Shown one piece after another: positions 32,466-40,846 of a stretch of DNA of 64,000 nt. Location of the stretch: assembly GCF_002272245.1 (NCBI RefSeq), contig NZ_NPDD01000038.1, forward strand, positions 1 to 64,000. Reading direction: 5' to 3'. The translations under genes and the position numbers were made by a program. A model generated the notes under the pieces. The model was not told the origin of the DNA. It ran no database searches and saw only the letters and a program-made list of their open reading frames with translations. The DNA comes from Bacillus sp. 7884-1 (lineage in GTDB: Bacteria; Bacillota; Bacilli; Bacillales; Cytobacillaceae). Positions within the stretch are counted from its first letter, which is position 1, and the number at the start of each line of letters is the position of its first letter.

Positions 32466-34133
32466 ATGAAGAAAAAATTTGCATGGCTTTTAGCCCTAAG
32501 CCTAGTACTTAGCATGTTTTTAGCGGCTTGCGCAGGCAACAAGGAAACAGCTGATGATGAGAAAAAGCCAGCTGAAGATGCGCCTAAGGTAGAACAAGTA
32601 TTAAACTTTGTTAATGGTGACACGATTCCTTCTATGGACCCTTCAATGGTAACTGATGAATATGGAATCCAATTCGTAGGTACTATTATGGAAGGTTTAT
32701 ACCGACTTGATGAAAGCGGAAAGCCAGCTCCAGGTATTGCGACTAAGCACGAAGTTAGTGCAGACGGAAAAACTTGGACTTTCACTTTACGTGAAGATGC
32801 AAAATGGGCAAATGGTGATTCTTTAACTGCAAACGACTTCGTTTATGCATGGAAGCGTGCAGTAGACCCAGCTACTGGTTCTGAATACGGTCCTTACATG
32901 ATGGGCGGCGTTATTAAAAACGCAAACGCTGTCAATAAAGGTGAAGTTCCTGTTGATCAATTAGGTGTTAAAGCTGATGGCGATTTCAAACTAGTTGTTG
33001 AACTTGAAAATCCAACACCATATTTTGAATCTTTAACAACTTTCCCTACTTTCTTCCCATTAAACCAAAAGTTTGTTGAGGAAAAAGGCGAATCATTTGC
33101 AACTAGCGCTGATACATTATTATCTAACGGACCATTTAAGTTCGCTTCTTGGACTAGTACTGCTAATGAGTGGGAATTAGTTAAGAACGATACTTACTGG
33201 GATACAAAAACTGTAAAATTAGAAAAAATGACTTTTGTTGTAGTAAAAGAAGCGCAAACAGCTGTTGATTTATATGAAAAAGGTGAAGTTGACCGTGCTG
33301 GTTTATCATCTGACCTAGTTGATACTTACTCAACTCATGATGATTACACAGTAGAACCTGATAACTCTGTATTCTATATTAAGATGAACCAAACTAAAAA
33401 CCCAGCTCTTAAGAACGTAAACGTACGTAAAGCAATCTCTAGAGCATTTGATAAGCAAGCATTAGTGGATGAAATCTTAAACAACGGTTCTATCGTTGCT
33501 AACGGTTTAGTGCCAAAAGATTTCGTTCCAACTCCAGATGGTAAAGACTTCCGCAAAGCTAGTGGAGATCTTGTGAAATTTGACGTTAAAGAAGCACAAA
33601 AGTTCTGGGAAACAGCTAAAACTGAACTAGGAACTGATACAGTTGAAATCGAATTCCTAGGCGGCGACAACGATGTTTCTAAAATGATGAACCAATATCT
33701 TGCAAACCAATTATCAACTAACCTTCCTGGTTTAAAAATTACTTTAAAAGAAGTACCATTTGAACAACGTTTAGAATTAGATACAGCTATGGATTATGAC
33801 ATGCAGTTTGCTGGATGGGGACCTGACTTCCTAGATCCATATACCTTCATGAACCTTTGGTTAACTGATGGTGGAAACAACCAAATGGGCTATTCTAACC
33901 CAGAATATGATAAGTTAATCAATGAAACTGCAACAACTTTAGCTCAAGATACAGAAGCTCGTTTTGATAACTTCTTAAAAGCAGAAAAAATCCTATTTGA
34001 TGATGCAGCAGTTGCTCCTGTATATCAAAGAGCTGGCGCATTGTTAGTATCTCCGAAAGTACAAGGTGTGTTTACAAACCAATTTGGAGCAACTTACGAA
34101 TACAAGTGGGCTAGCGTTGGTGCTGAAGAATAA
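32466..34133 (+). CDS. oppA: OppA, oligopeptide-binding lipoprotein
   Basis: A 555-aa SBP_bac_5 lipoprotein with lipobox LAAC (C22), which delivers peptides to OppBCDF. Signatures include TWTFTLREDAKWANGDSLTANDFVYAWKRAVDP. The frame is open from 32397, but ATG 32466 follows AGGAGG and begins a proper signal peptide (MKKKFAWLLALSLVLS), so it is chosen. First gene of oppABCDF. An intercistronic hairpin before oppB should leave oppA mRNA in excess, as is usual for binding proteins. Its codon usage (GCT, TTA, AAC) looks more strongly biased than its neighbours, consistent with high expression. Confidence 0.94.
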   Translation: MKKKFAWLLALSLVLSMFLAACAGNKETADDEKKPAEDAPKVEQVLNFVNGDTIPSMDPSMVTDEYGIQFVGTIMEGLYRLDESGKPAPGIATKHEVSADGKTWTFTLREDAKWANGDSLTANDFVYAWKRAVDPATGSEYGPYMMGGVIKNANAVNKGEVPVDQLGVKADGDFKLVVELENPTPYFESLTTFPTFFPLNQKFVEEKGESFATSADTLLSNGPFKFASWTSTANEWELVKNDTYWDTKTVKLEKMTFVVVKEAQTAVDLYEKGEVDRAGLSSDLVDTYSTHDDYTVEPDNSVFYIKMNQTKNPALKNVNVRKAISRAFDKQALVDEILNNGSIVANGLVPKDFVPTPDGKDFRKASGDLVKFDVKEAQKFWETAKTELGTDTVEIEFLGGDNDVSKMMNQYLANQLSTNLPGLKITLKEVPFEQRLELDTAMDYDMQFAGWGPDFLDPYTFMNLWLTDGGNNQMGYSNPEYDKLINETATTLAQDTEARFDNFLKAEKILFDDAAVAPVYQRAGALLVSPKVQGVFTNQFGATYEYKWASVGAEE

Positions 34134-34179
34134 TCAGCATTAAAAAAGATTATATAGTACGTTATTATTAAAAATTGAA

Positions 34180-34215
34180 GGGAGTGTATGCTGATAAAGC
34201 ATAGACTCTCTTTTC
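34180..34215 (+). terminator. Attenuating hairpin between oppA and oppB
   Basis: GGAGTGTATGCT pairs with AGCATAGACTCTC (one mismatch), followed by TTTTCTCCTGTTT. A leaky terminator here would give more oppA than permease transcripts. Confidence 0.65.
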
Positions 34216-34306
34216 TCCTGTTTGGACCTGAATATTCCGATTATAACAAAAATTTATAATCGACTAGATATAACATATAATAAAGAGAAATTTAGGAGGT
34301 GCAAAA

Positions 34307-35233
34307 ATGACTCGATATTTACTTCGTCGCGTATGGTATATGCTAATAACATTATTTATTATTGCGACATTCTCGTTCTTTCTTATGAAAATCTTGCCGG
34401 GGAGCCCGTTACAGGCAGAAGATAAATTGACTGAAGAACAAAAAGAAATTATTTTAGAAAAGTATGGATTGAATGATCCAATACCTGTTCAGTATGCCAA
34501 ATATCTTGGCGGACTTGTAAAAGGTGATTTGGGTGTATCCTTTAAATTTGATAATACACCGGTAACAACAATCTTGTTTGATAGAATCGGGCCATCTGCA
34601 CTATTAGGTTTTCAGGCATTAGTGATAGGCTCTATCTTGGGAATATTCCTTGGATTAATGGCCTCAATCTTCCGAAATAGTCCGATTGACTTTTCATCCA
34701 CAATCATTGCGGTTATCGGAACCTCGATACCTTCGTTTGTATTTGCAGGATTATTACAATATGTTTTTGCAGTAAAATTAGGCTGGTTCCCGGTTGCTCT
34801 TTGGGGCACACCTGCACATACCATTTTGCCAACGATTGCTTTGGCCATTCACCCGATGGCAACAGCTGCTCGTTTTACAAGAACAGAAATGGTAGAAGTG
34901 TTACATTCTAATTACATCATAACTGCACGTGCTAAAGGTGTTGCTGAATCTGGAATTATTTTAAAACATGGATTGCGTAATGCACTTATCCCGTTAATTA
35001 CAGTATTGGGTCCAATGGCAGTTGGTTTGATGACAGGCTCAATGGTTATTGAGCAAATTTTTGCGATTCCTGGTATTGGTGAGCAATTCGTTACATCTGT
35101 AATGGTAAATGACTACCCAACCATTATGGGTACAACATTGTTATTTGCATTTGGCTTTATTGTGATTATCTTAATCATTGACCTCCTATACGGATTAATT
35201 GATCCTAGGATAAGACTAGCAGGGGGGAAATAA
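34307..35233 (+). CDS. oppB: OppB, oligopeptide ABC permease
   Basis: A 308-aa BPD_transp_1 family permease with six helices, starting RYLLRRVWYMLITLFIIATFSFFLMKI as in OppB/DppB. The EAA loop that contacts the ATPases is visible (about 205-225, ARAKGVAESGIILKHGLRNALIPLI). It forms the peptide channel with OppC. Start ATG follows AGGAGGTG. It lies 5 bp upstream of oppC. Confidence 0.94.
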   Translation: MTRYLLRRVWYMLITLFIIATFSFFLMKILPGSPLQAEDKLTEEQKEIILEKYGLNDPIPVQYAKYLGGLVKGDLGVSFKFDNTPVTTILFDRIGPSALLGFQALVIGSILGIFLGLMASIFRNSPIDFSSTIIAVIGTSIPSFVFAGLLQYVFAVKLGWFPVALWGTPAHTILPTIALAIHPMATAARFTRTEMVEVLHSNYIITARAKGVAESGIILKHGLRNALIPLITVLGPMAVGLMTGSMVIEQIFAIPGIGEQFVTSVMVNDYPTIMGTTLLFAFGFIVIILIIDLLYGLIDPRIRLAGGK

Positions 35234-35238
35234 GTAAA

Positions 35239-36393
35239 ATGGATAAAAATAACCTAAATAATATACCAAAAGATTTATTTGTCCCTCTTGTTCGTAAAGA
35301 GGATACGAGCGATAAGATTTCAGCTCCCAGCAGAACGTTTTTTCAGGATGCGAAAAGAACCCTTTTCAATAATAAACCTGCTGTTTTCAGCATGATTCTT
35401 ATCCTGTTTATTATCATCATGAGTATTGTCGGTCCGTGGATGAACAATTATGGTTCCGATGAACAGGATTTAAACAGGGCAAAAATGCCTCCACGTGTAC
35501 CGGCTTTGGAGAATGTCTCTTGGCTTGGTATGAATGGTACTTTATCTGGAACGTTCCAAGGTAAAGATGTTCAGCAGGCAACGGCCAAGGCAAATGCAAG
35601 ATTTGATAATAAAGAAGAGTTTATTGATCTTGAAGTCATTAATAAAGGTGACGGCACTAGAAATTCTGCTGAAGTGAAAGCTACCTATCGTATTTATGAA
35701 GCGAAAGATATGAAAGACACCTATTTCTGGTTTGGCAGTGATGCCTTAGGACGTGACCAATGGACAAGGCTTTGGGAAGGGACAAGGGTTTCATTAATTA
35801 TCGCTTTTGTTGCTGCACTTCTTGACCTTGCCATTGGAGTTTCTTATGGTGGGATTTCTGCATTTTATGGTGGCAGAGTTGATAATATCATGCAGCGAAT
35901 TGCCGAGATTTTAGTTGGTATTCCTAACTTGGTCATTATCCTCTTAATGATGCTTGTTCTTAAACCAGGTATTATATCGATTGTTATTGCGTTGTCAATA
36001 ACAGGCTGGATTGGTATGTCCCGGATTGTCCGTGGTGAAGTATTAAAGTTAAAAAATCAAGAGTTTGTTTTAGCTTCAAGAACGTTAGGAACATCTAATG
36101 GTACTATTATTAGAAAACACTTGGTTCCAAATATCAGTGGTATTATCATTATTAACACAATGTTTTCTGTTCCAGGCGCAATCTTTTTTGAAGCATTCTT
36201 AAGCTTTATCGGATTAGGTATTGTTCCTCCAGATGCTTCACTTGGTTCTTTAATTGACCTTGGGTTTGATAACCTCAGACTTTATCCATATATGCTCGTG
36301 TTCCCGGCAATTGTAATCTCTGTTCTTATGATTGCATTTAATATCGTTGGTGATGGTTTGAGAGATGCATTCGATCCGAAAATGCATAAATAA
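35239..36393 (+). CDS. oppC: OppC, oligopeptide ABC permease (extended form)
   Basis: A 384-aa permease. A cytoplasmic N-terminal segment precedes TM1 (about 50-70). The remaining helices follow the WFGSDALGRDQWTRLWEGTR motif, and the EAA loop reads ASRTLGTSNGTIIRKHLVPNI. OppC proteins are usually about 300 aa. This one carries about 80 extra residues outside the membrane between TM1 and the FGSDALGRD motif, ending near RIYEAKDMKDTYFW. It forms the translocation pore with OppB. Confidence 0.93.
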   Translation: MDKNNLNNIPKDLFVPLVRKEDTSDKISAPSRTFFQDAKRTLFNNKPAVFSMILILFIIIMSIVGPWMNNYGSDEQDLNRAKMPPRVPALENVSWLGMNGTLSGTFQGKDVQQATAKANARFDNKEEFIDLEVINKGDGTRNSAEVKATYRIYEAKDMKDTYFWFGSDALGRDQWTRLWEGTRVSLIIAFVAALLDLAIGVSYGGISAFYGGRVDNIMQRIAEILVGIPNLVIILLMMLVLKPGIISIVIALSITGWIGMSRIVRGEVLKLKNQEFVLASRTLGTSNGTIIRKHLVPNISGIIIINTMFSVPGAIFFEAFLSFIGLGIVPPDASLGSLIDLGFDNLRLYPYMLVFPAIVISVLMIAFNIVGDGLRDAFDPKMHK

Positions 36394-36412
36394 GAAGGTA
36401 GGTGTTTAATAA

Positions 36413-37468
36413 ATGAGTAAATTATTGGAAGTCAAAGATTTAAAAGTATCATTTAACACCTACAATGGTGAAGTGCATGCTGTACGAGGTGTTACCTTTG
36501 ATTTAAATAAAGGTGAAACGTTAGCAATCGTAGGTGAATCTGGTTCAGGTAAGTCAGTAACCTCAAATGCGATTATGAGACTTCTTCCAGAGCCGCATGG
36601 TTATATTAAAGAAGGACAAATCCTCCTCGAGGGAGTAGACCTTGCTAAAAAAACAAGCAAAGAAATGCAAAAAATTCGCGGAAAAGACATCTCTATGGTT
36701 TTCCAAGATCCAATGTCGTCTCTAAATCCGACTATGAAAATTGGTTATCAAATCATGGAAGGTTTGATGAAGCATCAGAATATGAGCAAAACAGAGGCTA
36801 GAAAAACTGCTCTTGAGCTTTTAACACTTGTTGGTATTCCTAGGCCGGATGTACGTATTAATCAATATCCTCACCAATTCTCTGGCGGTATGCGTCAACG
36901 TGTGGTGGTAGCGATTGCATTAGCATGTAATCCGAAAATCTTAATTGCAGATGAGCCAACTACTGCTCTTGACGTAACGATTCAGGCTCAAATCTTAGAG
37001 TTGATGAAGAGTATTCAACAGAAAACCGATAGTGCGATTATTTTTATCACGCATGACCTTGGTGTTGTAGCAAACGTTGCAGACCGTGTAGCCGTCATGT
37101 ACGCTGGAAAAATCGTAGAAATTGGGACGGTAGATGATATTTTCTACAATCCTAAGCACCCGTATACTTGGGGATTGATAGGCTCTATGCCAACATTGGA
37201 TAGTTCGGATGAAGAGCTTTTTGCTATTCCTGGAAGCCCGCCAAACATGCTTACCCCTCCTGTAGGAGATGCGTTTGCTCCAAGAAATCAATTTGCTTTA
37301 GAAATTGATACTGTAATGGAACCGCCTATGTTTAAGGTTTCAGACACACATTATGCGGCAACCTGGCTGCTGCATCCAGATGCGCCTAAAATTGAGCCGC
37401 CTGATGCCGTTAAGCACAGGATGCAAGGTTTTGCTCAAACAGGTACTAAGGGCGGTGGAAAAAGGTGA
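36413..37468 (+). CDS. oppD: OppD, oligopeptide ABC ATP-binding protein
   Basis: A 351-aa ATPase powering peptide uptake. Walker A is GESGSGKS, the Q-loop [16 protein letters not shown], the signature FSGGMRQRV, Walker [13 protein letters not shown] and the H-loop [10 protein letters not shown]. The C-terminal oligo_HPY extension (about 235-325, [14 protein letters not shown]) is typical of OppD/DppD. Start ATG 20 bp after oppC; the 3' end overlaps oppF by 4 bp (GTGA). Confidence 0.94.
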   Translation: MSKLLEVKDLKVSFNTYNGEVHAVRGVTFDLNKGETLAIVGESGSGKSVTSNAIMRLLPEPHGYIKEGQILLEGVDLAKKTSKEMQKIRGKDISMVFQDPMSSLNPTMKIGYQIMEGLMKHQNMSKTEARKTALELLTLVGIPRPDVRINQYPHQFSGGMRQRVVVAIALACNPKILIADEPTTALDVTIQAQILELMKSIQQKTDSAIIFITHDLGVVANVADRVAVMYAGKIVEIGTVDDIFYNPKHPYTWGLIGSMPTLDSSDEELFAIPGSPPNMLTPPVGDAFAPRNQFALEIDTVMEPPMFKVSDTHYAATWLLHPDAPKIEPPDAVKHRMQGFAQTGTKGGGKR

Positions 37469-38394
37469 CAAGAGAAAAGTTACTTGAAGTTAAAAATTTA
37501 CAAAAACATTTTGCTGTTGGTAAAAAGAATACAATCAAGGCTGTGGATGGTGTTAGCTTTGATGTATTTAAAGGTGAAACCTTTGGTCTAGTTGGGGAGT
37601 CTGGCTGTGGAAAGTCTACAACCGGCAGAACCATCATTCGACTCTACGATGCAACTGGCGGTGAAGTTAAATTTAATGGTGAAGATGTTCACGGTAAAAA
37701 GAATAAATCCGAACTACTTAAATTTAACCGCAAAATGCAAATGATTTTCCAAGATCCTTCTTCTTCATTAAATCCACGTATGACCGTTTTGGATATTATT
37801 GCTGAGGGTCTTGACGTTCATAAACTCGTAAAGAATGAGGCTGAACGAAAGCAAAAGGTTGAAGAATTATTAGAATCGGTTGGTTTAAATAAAGAGCACG
37901 CTACTCGCTTCCCACATGAATTTAGTGGCGGTCAAAGACAGCGTATTGGTATTGCTAGAGCGCTTGCTGTTGACCCCGAGTTTATTATTGCCGATGAACC
38001 TATCTCTGCATTGGATGTATCCATTCAGGCACAGGTAGTGAATCTGCTTAAGAAGCTCCAAAAAGAACGTGGATTAACATACTTGTTCATTGCCCATGAC
38101 CTTTCAATGGTTAAATATATCTCTGACCGTATTGGCGTTATGTATATGGGTAATCTAGTTGAACTAGCTGAAAGTGATGAATTATACAATAATCCTATTC
38201 ATCCATACACAAAATCATTACTATCAGCGATTCCTCTACCAGACCCAAGATATGAGCGCGCTCGTAAGCGTATCAGCTATGATCCTACTGTACATGATAC
38301 AAATGGCGAGTTTGAACTTAGAGAAGTTGTTCCAGGTCACTTTGTACGTTGTACGGCAAAGGAATTTGAAAGATATCAAAATGAGCAAAAGTAA
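37465..38394 (+). CDS. oppF: OppF, oligopeptide ABC ATP-binding protein
   Basis: A 309-aa ATPase partner of OppD. Walker A is [10 protein letters not shown]-loop [13 protein letters not shown], signature FSGGQRQRI, Walker [13 protein letters not shown] and H-loop [12 protein letters not shown]-terminal oligo_HPY region ([18 protein letters not shown]) follows. It starts at GTG in a GTGA overlap with the oppD stop, with AAGG upstream. Last gene of oppABCDF. Confidence 0.94.
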   Translation: MTREKLLEVKNLQKHFAVGKKNTIKAVDGVSFDVFKGETFGLVGESGCGKSTTGRTIIRLYDATGGEVKFNGEDVHGKKNKSELLKFNRKMQMIFQDPSSSLNPRMTVLDIIAEGLDVHKLVKNEAERKQKVEELLESVGLNKEHATRFPHEFSGGQRQRIGIARALAVDPEFIIADEPISALDVSIQAQVVNLLKKLQKERGLTYLFIAHDLSMVKYISDRIGVMYMGNLVELAESDELYNNPIHPYTKSLLSAIPLPDPRYERARKRISYDPTVHDTNGEFELREVVPGHFVRCTAKEFERYQNEQK

Positions 38395-38424
38395 CATTAA
38401 TAGCACCATGAGAATACTTTTACT

Positions 38425-38459
38425 AAAAAATCCTTACTTAAAAAAAGTAAGGATTTTTT
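38425..38459. terminator. Terminator of opp operon (bidirectional)
   Basis: AAAAAATCCTTACTT pairs perfectly with AAGTAAGGATTTTTT around an A-rich loop. It can also serve the convergent threonine dehydratase gene. Confidence 0.9.
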
Positions 38460-38478
38460 GTGTGAAATTCTTTTGGAA

Positions 38479-39687
38479 TTAGAAATGATTCATTTCTACT
38501 ATGTAGTTTTTCTCTTTAAGTACTTTATAAAGCATGTCGATATGTTCGTTATTCTTTGTTTCTACGGAAATTTCCAGACCGGCATAGCCAGGATAAATAT
38601 TTTTGCCCATATGACTGAGATTCACGGATTGAATGTTTGCATCTAAATCGGTTAGAGCGTTTAGCACCTTTTGAAGTTCTCCAGGTTTGTCCTTTAAAGT
38701 TATTGTAAAAGCAGCATACCGTCCTGACTCCACTAATCCTCGTTCGATGATCCTTGAAATAAAATTCATATCAACATTTCCGCCGCTTAAAACAGCCACA
38801 ACCTTCTTTTCTTTCAACTTCACTTTTTCATATAGTAGTGCTGAGAGGGAACAAGCACCTGATCCTTCCACTAACAGCTTATTTCTTTCTAAAACCATCA
38901 GCATCGTTCTAGCAATTTCCATCTCATCAACACAAAAAATATCATCGACATATTTTTGGGCGATGTCAAAGGTTCTCAGTCCAGGTTTTTTAACAGCTAT
39001 CCCATCTGCCATCGTGGGTGTTGATTCTACCATTAAAGGTTTGTTTTCAAGTAATGACTGTTTCATACTAGGGCAGGCCAGTGCCTGGACACCATATACA
39101 GCGATATGGGGGTTTTTCTCCTTCACAGCCATTGCAACTCCTGCAATCAGCCCGCCGCCTCCTACAGGGCAAATAATGGCCTCTACATCGGGAAGCTGGT
39201 CGAGTATCTCCAATCCAACCGTCCCTTGACCGGCAATGATGGAATCATCATCAAAGGCATGTATAAAAGTGGCATCCCTTTGCTCTTTAAGTTCTAAAGC
39301 ATAGGCTAGTGCATCATCAAATGTTGCTCCCTCTAAGAGTACCTCTGCCCCATACTGCTTCGTAGCCAGCACCTTACTAAGGGGTGCTCCCTTTGGCATG
39401 ACAATCGTACAATTAACACCAAGCATTTGACTTGAGTAAGCTACACCTTGCGCATGGTTGCCGGCAGAGGCAGCTACAACCCCTTTATCGAGCTCTTCCT
39501 TTGAAAGAGATATTAACTTATTATAAGATCCTCTAGCCTTAAAAGAGCCTGTTTTTTGGAGGTTTTCGAGCTTTAGATATACTTCGTTATGAGAAAGCAG
39601 ACTAAAGGTTTTCGAATAGTCCAGCGGCGTTGTATGGATGACTCCCTTCATCTTCTCACGTGCAATAATAATGTCATCTACGTTCAC
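38479..39687 (-). CDS. ilvA: Threonine ammonia-lyase (threonine dehydratase)
   Basis: A PLP-dependent fold-type II enzyme of 402 aa that deaminates threonine to 2-oxobutyrate, the first step towards isoleucine. The PLP lysine lies in GSFKARG (K50 from this start), the phosphate-binding loop in VGGGGLIAG, and a single C-terminal ACT domain (about 325-400) suggests allosteric control. Architecture is between long IlvA and catabolic TdcB, so the role is biosynthetic or catabolic. GTG 39687 lies 8 nt after AGGAGG; ATG 39693 is only 2 nt from it. Confidence 0.9.
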   Translation of the reverse strand: MNVDDIIIAREKMKGVIHTTPLDYSKTFSLLSHNEVYLKLENLQKTGSFKARGSYNKLISLSKEELDKGVVAASAGNHAQGVAYSSQMLGVNCTIVMPKGAPLSKVLATKQYGAEVLLEGATFDDALAYALELKEQRDATFIHAFDDDSIIAGQGTVGLEILDQLPDVEAIICPVGGGGLIAGVAMAVKEKNPHIAVYGVQALACPSMKQSLLENKPLMVESTPTMADGIAVKKPGLRTFDIAQKYVDDIFCVDEMEIARTMLMVLERNKLLVEGSGACSLSALLYEKVKLKEKKVVAVLSGGNVDMNFISRIIERGLVESGRYAAFTITLKDKPGELQKVLNALTDLDANIQSVNLSHMGKNIYPGYAGLEISVETKNNEHIDMLYKVLKEKNYIVEMNHF

Positions 39688-39693
39688 AATCAT

Positions 39694-40050
39694 TTCCTCC
39701 TGCTTTACACACTTATTTTCTCTTAGGATGTACTGTGTAAAGTAAACTATGAATTATTTCCGGGAAATAATCCCTAGGTTAATTGAGTAACCTTTTTTAT
39801 TTTTAAATGTCAAAATAGTGATCCTCTATATCATTTGTTGTAAGGAATAGGAAAAAAAGGTTTTTTAAGTATGATTTTGTATATATAAAAATGTGTAATG
39901 GGAAAATTCCAAGGCATTCGGCTCTAAACTAAATTTCACTAAGCTCTATCAAAACATTATTACAGCAGTAGCATTAGACTCTGATGAAGAAGGTAAGGGA
40001 ATGTATAATATAGACAGTATTGACCTACGTGCACTGAGTGGCAATCGGTA
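39694..40050. other. Intergenic region with palindrome upstream of ilvA
   Basis: About 350 bp with no intact gene. ATTATTTCC-G-GGAAATAAT (39753-39771) is a perfect 19-bp palindrome in the ilvA (- strand) promoter region and could be a regulator site; its core loosely resembles a CodY box. From about 39935 the + strand may already contain decayed coding sequence of the pseudogene that follows. Confidence 0.5.
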
Positions 40051-40781
40051 GCTGATCCTACGAACCCAGCAAATAAAGTGTTATGGGGAAATCGGTGAGA
40101 CGAAGCTGATAATACCTTAATTTTTGAAGCAGACCTATCTAATGTTCCTTCTGCAACATTAAATTTTGACAACTATCTTGATATTGAAGAACAGTGGGAT
40201 TTCGGTGTTGTTCAGGTTTCAACTGATAATGGTCAAACATGGACCAGTTTAGAGAATGCTAATACACGCAGTGATGTTGTGGAAGAGGCTATCCAAAAAT
40301 TAAAGATAATGTACCAGGTTTCATAGGTAATACTAAAACTTGGGGAAAAGAATCCTTTGATTTAAGCGCATATACAGGTCAAAAAGTATTGGCCTCCTTC
40401 CGTTATTTAACCGATTGGGGTTACAATGATATGGGCTGGTACATTGATAATATTGCGATTCCTGAAATCGGATATAGCAATGATGGAAGCTCTACAGAAG
40501 CCTTTAAATCCTTAAAAGAAGTTATAGTTCAATAGGTCAATTATACAGTGACATTTATTAATGAAGAAATTAAAAAGGGGAAGAAAACAAAATACAAAGT
40601 AATCACAGTGGATCCATTTAGTGTTACGGATACGGACGTATTAAACTTGAAAAAGTTATTTAGTAAAGACGAAAGTAACTATATGATTACATCCAATGCA
40701 GCTCATGCGGGCAGTAAAAATTCAGTAGACTTTACGTACGAAATTCATATAAAAAAGGATGAAAAAAAGAAAAATAAATAA
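40051..40781 (+). pseudogene. Decayed C-terminal part of an immune inhibitor A-like M6 metalloprotease
   Basis: Translation gives family sequence (LNFDNYLDIEEQWDFGVVQV, STDNGQTWTSL, DLSAYTGQKVLASFRYLTDW) homologous to the middle and C-terminal parts of the intact inhA next door. It is broken by TGA at 40096-40098 (probably GGA originally), a one-base frameshift near 40289 and TAG at 40533-40535. The last open piece (40548-40781) reads FINEEIKKGKKTKYKVITVD. The N-terminal zinc protease half is missing or unrecognisable. It is a different, more diverged paralogue and not a recent copy of inhA. Confidence 0.85.
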
Positions 40782-40801
40782 TAATTAACTAGATTTATTT
40801 C

Positions 40802-40839
40802 AAAAAAATGACTCCGGCACTTGCCAGAGTCATTTTTTT
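40802..40839. terminator. Bidirectional terminator between pseudogene and inhA
   Basis: AAAAAAATGACTCCGGCA pairs with TGCCAGAGTCATTTTTTT (one mismatch). It terminates inhA on the - strand. Confidence 0.85.
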
Positions 40840-40846
40840 GAACATT

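Noticed and set aside
40548-40781. Independent 77-aa gene
   Set aside because: In the same frame as upstream protease-like sequence after TAG at 40533, so it is the tail of the pseudogene.
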